A DNA stretch of 64,000 nt, taken from NCBI RefSeq assembly GCF_030128825.1, contig NZ_CP119127.1, positions 4,453,501 through 4,517,500 on the forward strand. Direction: 5' to 3'. Below, piece after piece: positions 58,059-64,000 of the stretch. Each line of letters begins with the position of its first letter. Positions within the stretch are counted from its first letter, which is position 1. The translations under genes were made by a program, and so were the position numbers. Under the pieces are notes generated by a model. The model saw only the letters and a program-made list of their open reading frames with translations. It made no database searches and was not told the origin of the DNA. This stretch comes from Sphingobium sp. WTD-1. Its GTDB lineage: Bacteria > Pseudomonadota > Alphaproteobacteria > Sphingomonadales > Sphingomonadaceae.

Positions 58059-59555
58059 TCAGGCGACGAGTTGGCGCATCCGTCCGGTCGCGCCGAACAG
58101 CTCCACCCTCGCGCCCGCGCCGGTGCGGCGATCCGCCCATTCGCGCACCATTTCGGCGCAGGTATGGTCGATATGGGTCAGGCGCTCGACGTTGAGGATG
58201 ACCAGCTGCCCCGCCGGCACCGATTCCAGCTTGGCCGACAGCCTGGGCAGGCTCAGGAAGCTTGCCGTGCCGTGCAGCGCCACTTCATGCGCATCGCCGC
58301 GGCTGGCTTCCTCGACGCCCAGGCGCAGGCGGCTGGCATGGGGGATCAGTTCGATCAGCGACAGGCCGATGCCCACCAGCACGCCGGTCAGCAGGTCGGT
58401 CGCGACGACGCAGATCAGCGTCGCGGCCCACACGATCGCCGGCAACGGACCATAAAGATGGAACAGATGCTTGACGTGCGACAGACTGACCAGACGGAAG
58501 CCGGTCACGACCAGGATGCCGGCCAGGGCCGCCATCGGCACTTCGCGCAGCAGCCAGGGCAGCAGGGCGACGAAGCCCAGGATCCAGGCGCCATGCAGGA
58601 TCGCCGACAGGCGGGTCTTGGCACCGGCCTGGACGTTGGCGGACGAGCGGACGATGACGCCGGTCATCGGCAGCGCGCCGGCAAAGCCGCAGAGCAGGTT
58701 GCCCACGCCCTGCGCGCTCAGTTCACGATTGTAATTGGTGCGCACGCCATCATGCATGCGATCGACCGCCGCGGCCGACAGCAAAGTCTCGGCGCTGGCG
58801 ATGAAGGCGATGGCGATGGCGGTGGTGATGATGGTCGGGCTCATCAGCTGCGCCAGCAGGCCCTGCTCGGGCAGGCTGATGGCGGACAGGATCGATTCCG
58901 GCACCACAACACGGGCGACCGGCAGGCCGAGCGCGAAGGCGACCAGCGTCGCGGCGACCACGCCGACCAGCGCACCCGGCACCAGCTTCATCGATGCAGG
59001 GCGGAACTTCTCCCAGCCCAGCATCGCGCCGATGGTGACCAGGCCGACAGCGAAGGCGGTGGCCGCGTCCTGATTGGTCAGGCCCAATATCTGGCCCGGC
59101 ATCGCGATCAGATTGTGCAGGCCGCTCGACAGCGGCTTGTCATCGAACAACACATGGAACTGGCCGACGACGATCAGCACGCCGATGCCCGCCAGCATGC
59201 CATGCACGACCGCCGGCGAAATGGCGCGGAACCAGCCACCCACCTTCAGCAGGCCGGCAACGATCTGGATCGCGCCTGCCAGGATCAGGATGGGGCCAAG
59301 GGCCGACAGCCCCTGTTCCCGCACGATTTCGAAGACGATGACCGCAAGGCCGGCCGCCGGACCGCTGACCTGCAGCGGCGAACCCGCCAGCAGGCCGACG
59401 ACCAGGCCGCCGATGATGCCGGTGATCAGGCCTTTTTCCGGCGGCACGCCGGAGGCAATGGCGATGCCCATGCACAGCGGCATGGCCACCAGGAACACGA
59501 CGATCGACGCCGTGAAGTCGCGGCTGAACGTGCCGCCGGAAAAGGCCTTCAACAT
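58059..59555 (-). CDS. SulP-family anion transporter with STAS domain
   Basis: Membrane transporter of 498 residues. About twelve hydrophobic segments (1-390) include the N-terminal FTASIVVFLVAMPLCMGIA and GLITGIIGGLVVGLLAGSP blocks typical of SulP. A shorter STAS domain (about 400-495) follows, with LVILNVERLTHIDHTCAEM at the regulatory loop. It lies 3 nt after a carbonic anhydrase gene, so bicarbonate is the likely substrate, as for BicA; this is inference. Sulfate cannot be excluded. A strong terminator follows. Confidence 0.93.
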   Translation of the reverse strand: MLKAFSGGTFSRDFTASIVVFLVAMPLCMGIAIASGVPPEKGLITGIIGGLVVGLLAGSPLQVSGPAAGLAVIVFEIVREQGLSALGPILILAGAIQIVAGLLKVGGWFRAISPAVVHGMLAGIGVLIVVGQFHVLFDDKPLSSGLHNLIAMPGQILGLTNQDAATAFAVGLVTIGAMLGWEKFRPASMKLVPGALVGVVAATLVAFALGLPVARVVVPESILSAISLPEQGLLAQLMSPTIITTAIAIAFIASAETLLSAAAVDRMHDGVRTNYNRELSAQGVGNLLCGFAGALPMTGVIVRSSANVQAGAKTRLSAILHGAWILGFVALLPWLLREVPMAALAGILVVTGFRLVSLSHVKHLFHLYGPLPAIVWAATLICVVATDLLTGVLVGIGLSLIELIPHASRLRLGVEEASRGDAHEVALHGTASFLSLPRLSAKLESVPAGQLVILNVERLTHIDHTCAEMVREWADRRTGAGARVELFGATGRMRQLVA

Positions 59556-59558
59556 GAT

Positions 59559-60257
59559 TTACTCCGCAGCTTGTGCGATGAGCGATTCGCCGGCCAGACG
59601 ACGCCCATGCGGCAGCGCCACGGGCAGCTTCTGCCCTTCACGCAGCACCGAGAAACGGCCGGTTTCGCCGTCCAGGCCCAGGACCTGGCCGGCGTGAATG
59701 TCGACATACCAGCCATGCAGGGCGATCTCGCCGCGGGCGATGCCCGACGCGACCGACGGATGGGTGCGCAGGTGCGACAGCTGCACGACGACATTTTCCA
59801 GCGCCATGTTGCGCAGCTTTTCAGCGGCATCCAGGTCGGCAGGATAGGATTCGCGGCACAGCTTCTGCGCGGCATGGCTGTGGCGCAGCCAGGCAGCGAC
59901 ATTGGGCATGCCGGTCAGGTCGGCGTCGGTGGCCAGCGCCTTCATCGCGCCGCAGTCGCTATGACCGCACACGATAATGTCGCGCACGCCCAGCACCATC
60001 ACGGCATATTCGACTGTGGCGGTCACGCCGCCCAGCTGGCTGTCATGCGGCGGCACGATGTTGCCGGCATTGCGGCAGACGAACAGGTCGCCCGGCTGGG
60101 CCTGCATGATGTGCTCGGGAACGATGCGCGAGTCGGCGCAGGAGATCATCAGTGCCTTGGGGCTCTGACCATGGCTGGCCAGCTGATTGTAGAGCGTGCT
60201 TTCGTTCGGGAAGACCTTGGTCTCGAAACTGAATACACGACCGATAAGCTCGTTCAT
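59559..60257 (-). CDS. Beta-class carbonic anhydrase
   Basis: Interconverts CO2 and bicarbonate. The 232-residue product has the zinc ligands Cys40, His99 and Cys102 and the Asp42-Arg44 dyad (SCADSR; GHSDCGAM), with the substrate region RNAGNIVPP. ATG at 60257 (MNELIG) has AAGAGG 9 nt upstream; the ATG at 60266 directly abuts it and is unlikely. It leads a two-gene operon with the SulP transporter, forming a likely bicarbonate supply module. Confidence 0.95.
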   Translation of the reverse strand: MNELIGRVFSFETKVFPNESTLYNQLASHGQSPKALMISCADSRIVPEHIMQAQPGDLFVCRNAGNIVPPHDSQLGGVTATVEYAVMVLGVRDIIVCGHSDCGAMKALATDADLTGMPNVAAWLRHSHAAQKLCRESYPADLDAAEKLRNMALENVVVQLSHLRTHPSVASGIARGEIALHGWYVDIHAGQVLGLDGETGRFSVLREGQKLPVALPHGRRLAGESLIAQAAE

Positions 60258-60390
60258 GGCTTTCATCCTCTTATTGCTATGGCGTTGCCGGTCAGGGGGC
60301 GGACCGGCCTAGCTTGCAAAATACGCAGCCGATTTTGCTGCGGCGCAGCGGAATTGTTAAAAATCATGTCTGGGATGCAAAGCGCCCGAC

Positions 60391-60429
60391 AGGCGCGCCA
60401 AATGGCGGAAAACCGCCATCAGCGCGCCT
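60391..60429 (-). other. Long stem-loop between response-regulator gene and carbonic anhydrase promoter
   Basis: AGGCGCGC (60391-60398), ATGGCGG (60402-60408), AAAA, CCGCCAT (60413-60419) and GCGCGCCT (60422-60429) form a two-part stem of 7 and 8 bp with small internal asymmetries. TTT follows on the plus side only, so its direction is unclear. It lies just past the stop of the regulator gene. Confidence 0.5.
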
Positions 60430-60439
60430 TTTCTGGGGG

Positions 60440-61150
60440 TCAGCGCCGGTCGACGACCGCGCTGAACATGTATCCGACGCCACGAACAGTCACGATCGGG
60501 GCGGGCCGTCCTTCATGGGACAGCTTGCGCCGCAAGCGGCTGACCAGCACGTCCACGCTGCGGTCGGACGAGGGCGCGTCGCGCACCCCGGCCAGTTCCA
60601 TCAGCCGCGCACGGGCAATCACCGCCTGGGCATGATCCAGCAACACGGCGAGCAGCGAAAACTCCGCTGCCGTCAGTTCGACCAGCGCGCCGGCCGGGTC
60701 GGTCACTTCGCGCCGGGCGAAATCGACCACCCAGTCGTCGAAGCGCGCCTGAGTCTGGCGTCGCAAACCCAGCGCCCGCTCGCTCCGCCCGCGCCGCAGC
60801 ACGGCGCGCAGCCGCGCCGCCAGTTCGCGGGTCGAATAGGGCTTGGCCATGTAATCGTCGGCGCCCAGTTCCAGGCCGACCACCCGGTCGACCTCGCTGC
60901 TGTCGGCGCCGACCAGGATGATCGGCACGTCGCTACGCTCGCGCACGTCGCGGCACAGGTCCATGCCGTCCGGCCCGCGCAGCCCCGCATCCAGCACGAC
61001 CGCGCCGACCGGCATCCGGTCCATGGCATTGAAAATATCGCTCGACGAGGCGGCGGGCAGAGCGCGAAACCCGCTCTGCTCCAGGAATTCCCGCACCCTG
61101 TGCCGCAAATCCTGCTGCGTCTCGGCGACCAGTATCAGCGGTGGACTCAT
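60440..61150 (-). CDS. OmpR-type response regulator with degenerate receiver
   Basis: A 236-residue OmpR-type regulator, closely similar in layout to the one at 56049. The DNA-binding domain is intact (SSDRSVDVLVSRLRRKL, GVGYMF). In the receiver, phospho-site Asp54 and Lys103 are kept. However, the acidic pair reads E10-T11 in place of E10-D11, the switch Ser/Thr is Gly81, and the usual Pro in DxxLPG is Arg. Phosphorylation-driven switching is probably altered. No kinase is adjacent. It overlaps the upstream gene by one base (TGATG). Confidence 0.88.
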   Translation of the reverse strand: MSPPLILVAETQQDLRHRVREFLEQSGFRALPAASSSDIFNAMDRMPVGAVVLDAGLRGPDGMDLCRDVRERSDVPIILVGADSSEVDRVVGLELGADDYMAKPYSTRELAARLRAVLRRGRSERALGLRRQTQARFDDWVVDFARREVTDPAGALVELTAAEFSLLAVLLDHAQAVIARARLMELAGVRDAPSSDRSVDVLVSRLRRKLSHEGRPAPIVTVRGVGYMFSAVVDRR

Positions 61151-61587
61151 CAGCCCTTCACGGTCAGCGCGCGCACGCTGTCCAGTTCATTCACCAGCAC
61201 GGCGCGGTCCTGCTGCGCGACCGACACGGCCTCGGCATTGCGGGCGCCGGCATAGCGGGCGACCTCGGCATCCACCTGGCTGCGGGCGGCGGCGCAGGTG
61301 CCGGCATAGCTGCCCGACAGGGGGGCAAAGCGATGGACCGCCTTGCCGAAGGCCGGCACCGACTGGCCCTGGGCCGCGACGGCGCGGTCCACGCGCACAT
61401 CAGCCTGCCAGCGGCAGACCGGGATGGCATTGCGATTGCCGAAGCGCGGCTCGACCTGGGTGAAGCGCACCGACGATGCGGTGTGATAGCTGGCCGTATA
61501 GGCCTGGGCGCCGTGGGTCAGTTCGGCGCTGTGGATCGGGGTGGAGGAAGCGGCGAGCGCCGCAACACTGGCAAGGATCGGCAACAT
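61150..61587 (-). CDS. Small secreted UrcA-like protein
   Basis: A 145-residue protein with a short signal peptide (MLPILASVAALAASSTPIHS) and a compact domain with two cysteines (VCRWQ, GTCAAA) and a helical, Arg/Ala-rich C-terminal half (VDAEVARYAGARNAEAVSVA). This resembles the UrcA family of small secreted proteins common in sphingomonads and Caulobacter relatives; the match is by appearance and is uncertain. It is co-translated with the degenerate response regulator. Confidence 0.65.
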   Translation of the reverse strand: MLPILASVAALAASSTPIHSAELTHGAQAYTASYHTASSVRFTQVEPRFGNRNAIPVCRWQADVRVDRAVAAQGQSVPAFGKAVHRFAPLSGSYAGTCAAARSQVDAEVARYAGARNAEAVSVAQQDRAVLVNELDSVRALTVKG

Positions 61588-61711
61588 GGGAACTTCCCTT
61601 CGAAACAGACATATCCAGCAATAAGCGGGATCCTTCCGACGGGTTTAGGCAGGGAGAATGTCTCCCCAATATGCCGAACGTTACAAATTATTGCTGTGCC
61701 GCAGCATGCCG

Positions 61712-62236
61712 TCAAGCGACCCTTGCGATCACCGGACTGGCCTGAAGCGGCCGCGCCGCCCCCGACAGGGCCTCGATCAGCCCGGAAAGCCACAGCGCAT
61801 CGGCCACGGCGCGGTGCCGCGCGGGGTGCTGCGCATCGGCATGGGCCATGGCCGCCGTGATCCGCGGTTCGTCCGCGCCCCACTCATCCAGCAACAATGA
61901 GACATGATCGATCGCGAACGGCGCCACCACCGACTCCGTATCGGCCAGCGTCTGCAGCCAATATTGATCGATCACGCTGTCGGCGACCACGCGGCTGCCG
62001 GCCACTGCCGCCGCCAACTGCGCCAGCACCACATCGGCCGGTTCACCTTCCGCCTCGATCCGGGCGCGCGACAGGCCGTGCAGCGCCTCGGCTTCGGCGG
62101 TCCAGTCCCAGCCGGCCCAGGCTGCATGAGGTCGAATGATCCAGCTGCGGGCAATGCCGCCGCCTGCTATGCCCACTTCGATCGGGAAGGATCGTCCGTG
62201 CCGGGGCAGGCACGACGCCTCGAAATCGATCGCCAT
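61712..62236 (-). CDS. DnaQ-like 3'-5' exonuclease domain protein
   Basis: A 174-residue protein with the DEDDh exonuclease motifs: DFEAS near the N-terminus (residues 4-8), the Exo II Asp in VVADSVIDQYWL, and HRAVADA near residue 148 with the catalytic His and Asp. Similar short proteins act on RNA or DNA ends, but the substrate is unknown. The ATG at 62236 puts the first motif at residue 4; an in-frame TTG at 62245 is possible. Single gene. Confidence 0.75.
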   Translation of the reverse strand: MAIDFEASCLPRHGRSFPIEVGIAGGGIARSWIIRPHAAWAGWDWTAEAEALHGLSRARIEAEGEPADVVLAQLAAAVAGSRVVADSVIDQYWLQTLADTESVVAPFAIDHVSLLLDEWGADEPRITAAMAHADAQHPARHRAVADALWLSGLIEALSGAARPLQASPVIARVA

Positions 62237-62498
62237 GATGGTCAAAGGCTCTCTCCGAATAATTCCACGTCCGCCCCATTTTTGGGTCTGGCCGTCCACG
62301 TCTGATACGCCCCTGTCTCCTCCAACTATGTCAGGCCGATGTCATTGGCCATCAGGATTTTCGGAAAAGATGCGAACCGACGGTCCGGTGCGACCGATGC
62401 GGCCATCGTACCGGATTTCAACCGCCTATGGCCAGCGGCCTGCATTGCCGCTACCCCGTCACGATGACGGACGGACGACTGCGGGACGCGAACGACTG

Positions 62499-63185
62499 AT
62501 GTGGGTGTTGCTGGGCATCGCCCTGATCGTCGCGGGCTTCGTGCTGCGCTTCAATCCGCTGCTGGTGATCCTCGCCTCGGCCATCGCCACCGGCCTTGCC
62601 GCCGGGCTCGATCCGCTCACCATCCTCGCCGCCTTCGGCAAGGCGTTCAACGACTCACGCTATGTCTCGGTCGTCTGGGTCGTGCTGCCGGTGATCGGCC
62701 TGCTCGAAGCGCATGGGCTTCAGGAACGGGCGCGCGGCCTCATTGACCGGATGCGCGGCGCCACCACCGGCCGCTTCCTCCTCTTCTATCTTGTCGCCCG
62801 CCAGATTTCGGCCGCCATGGGCCTGATCTCGGTCGCCGGCCATGCCCAGACCGTGCGCCCGCTGGTCGCCCCGATCGCCGAAGCCGCCGCCGAGAAGCAG
62901 GCCGGCGCGCTCGATGAGGAGCAGCGCGACGAGATCAAGGCCTGGGCCGCCGCGACCGACAATGTCGGTGTCTTCTTTGGCGAGGATATCTTCCTCGCCA
63001 TCGGATCGATCCTGCTGATCAAGGGGCTGCTGGAGCAATATGGCATCTTGCTCGAACCGCTCCAGCTCTCGGTCTGGGCGATCCCGACCGCGATTGCCGC
63101 GCTGCTGATCCACGGCTTTCGCCTGTGGCGGCTCGACCGCCGGCTGAACGCGCAGGGTGCCAAGGGACCGGAGCACGCCGCATGA
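62499..63185 (+). CDS. DUF969-family membrane protein
   Basis: A 228-residue inner-membrane protein with about six hydrophobic segments and the family blocks FNPLLVILASAIATGLAAGLDP and FNDSRYVSVVWVVLPVIGLLE. A cytoplasmic loop (EKQAGALDEEQRDEIKAW) and FFGEDIFLAIGSILL follow. DUF969 proteins are nearly always encoded with DUF979 partners, as here (ATGA overlap). Together they resemble a split secondary transporter. I recall proposals that the pair transports pyroglutamate-like compounds, based on gene neighbours, but no such neighbours are visible here. Confidence 0.85.
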   Translation: MWVLLGIALIVAGFVLRFNPLLVILASAIATGLAAGLDPLTILAAFGKAFNDSRYVSVVWVVLPVIGLLEAHGLQERARGLIDRMRGATTGRFLLFYLVARQISAAMGLISVAGHAQTVRPLVAPIAEAAAEKQAGALDEEQRDEIKAWAAATDNVGVFFGEDIFLAIGSILLIKGLLEQYGILLEPLQLSVWAIPTAIAALLIHGFRLWRLDRRLNAQGAKGPEHAA

Positions 63186-64000
63186 TCACCCTCCACTGGG
63201 TCTATGCGCTGATGGGCGCGGTGTTCGCCGGCTATGCCCTGCTCGGCGCCGCCGACCGCAGCAATCCGCGCCGCTTCACCACCGCCGCCTTTTGGGCACT
63301 GCTGGCGCTCAGCATGTGGGCGGGCGACCGGATCGGCGACATCGGCAATGGCGTCCTCGTCCTCGGCCTCGTCGCCATTGCCGGCTTCAAGGGGCTGGGG
63401 CGCGGCAGCGGCGGCGTGCCGCTGGACGAGCGCCAGGCGCGGGCCGATCGGCATGGCAATGGCCTGTTCGCCATCGCCCTGGTCATCCCCGTCACCGCGC
63501 TGGCCGGCACCTTCCTGTTCAAGGCGTTCCCCGCCTGGATCGATCCCAAGCAGACTACCCTCATCTCGCTGGCGCTGGGCGTCCTGATCGCGCTCGGCAT
63601 CGGTTGCACCTGGCTGCGCGCCCGGCCGATCGTCGCCCTGCAACAGGGGCGGCAGTTGATGGACTCAGTCGGCTGGGTGGCGATCCTGCCCCAGATGCTG
63701 GCCAGCCTGGGCGCGGTGTTCGCGCTTGCCGGCGTCGGCGATGTCGTCGGCGGCATCGTCCGCCTCGCCATTCCCGATGGCAGCCTGCTCGGCGCGGTGA
63801 TCGCTTATGGCCTCGGCATGGCGCTCTTCACCATCGTCATGGGCAATGCCTTCGCGGCCTTCCCGGTGATGACCGCCGCGATCGGCATTCCGCTGCTGAT
63901 CCACCAATATCATGGCGATCCGGCGATCATCTGCGCGATCGGCATGCTGGCGGGCTTCTGCGGCACATTGCTGACGCCGATGGCCGCCAATTTCAACCTC
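63182..64000 (+). CDS. DUF979-family membrane protein (cut by window end)
   Basis: The frame opens at ATG 63182, overlapping the DUF969 stop, and stays open for 273 codons to the window edge. The first residues are MITLHWVYALMGAVFAGYAL. Eight or more hydrophobic segments alternate with short loops; Gly-rich segments GVGDVVGGIVRLAIPDG and GNAFAAFPVMTAAIG resemble transporter re-entrant loops. It is the partner of DUF969 in a probable two-subunit transporter. The C-terminus lies outside the window. Confidence 0.85.
   Translation, partial: MITLHWVYALMGAVFAGYALLGAADRSNPRRFTTAAFWALLALSMWAGDRIGDIGNGVLVLGLVAIAGFKGLGRGSGGVPLDERQARADRHGNGLFAIALVIPVTALAGTFLFKAFPAWIDPKQTTLISLALGVLIALGIGCTWLRARPIVALQQGRQLMDSVGWVAILPQMLASLGAVFALAGVGDVVGGIVRLAIPDGSLLGAVIAYGLGMALFTIVMGNAFAAFPVMTAAIGIPLLIHQYHGDPAIICAIGMLAGFCGTLLTPMAANFNL

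Overview
The window is a GC-rich, densely coded stretch of chromosome from an alphaproteobacterium, most likely a sphingomonad (Sphingobium or a close relative). The evidence is the gene set: a eukaryote-type NADP isocitrate dehydrogenase, an mdh-sucD-odhA-odhB-lpdA cluster, a helicase/S4/FdxA/CarD group, an alkaline phosphatase whose active-site residues sit at the same positions as in the Sphingomonas enzyme SPAP, a TorF-type porin and a UrcA-type protein. Apart from one short segment inside the helicase gene, codon use looks uniform. I see no rRNA, tRNA, CRISPR array, IS element or prophage.

Layout. 1-10.5 kb: phospholipid synthesis (psd-pssA), icd, a GNAT-nitrilase fusion, amino-sugar synthesis (glmU, a phosphoesterase, glmS), gph and a crotonase. 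10.6-22.4 kb: a diguanylate cyclase, then the minus-strand TCA cluster in transcription order mdh, sucD, odhA, odhB, lpdA, followed by a sdhB/thioesterase/zapE operon. sucC and sdhCDA are not here. 22.7-31.3 kb is the least ordinary region: a translationally coupled operon (TagF-like transferase, CDP-alcohol phosphatidyltransferase, HIT protein), two outer-membrane beta-barrel genes, two nucleotidyltransferases and a flippase. Together these suggest a CDP-activated alcohol or polyol-phosphate surface product.

31.4-42.6 kb: an M23 peptidase with a perfect CtrA-type box upstream, a Suv3-like RNA helicase, an S4 protein, a MipA/OmpV protein, FdxA, CarD, a Tat-signal aminotransferase, a one-domain asparaginase-like protein, ProC, YbjN and UbiK. 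42.6-54.6 kb: TspO, an RND efflux pair, TlyA, an ScsB/DsbD-type reductase, PafA/SPAP phosphatase, an unrecognised membrane protein and serine acetyltransferase. 54.7-64 kb: an EnvZ/OmpR-type system, a TorF porin, a carbonic anhydrase-SulP operon, a response regulator with a degenerate receiver coupled to a small secreted protein, a DnaQ-like nuclease, and a DUF969-DUF979 pair cut off by the window end.

Many genes are coupled by 1-8 nt stop/start overlaps, often with GTG or TTG starts. Convergent gene pairs are mostly separated by perfect GC-rich hairpins. The best candidates for undescribed biology are the CDP-alcohol locus (22.7-31.3 kb), a possible small RNA between mdh and zapE, the degenerate response regulator with its secreted partner, and the exported aminotransferase.
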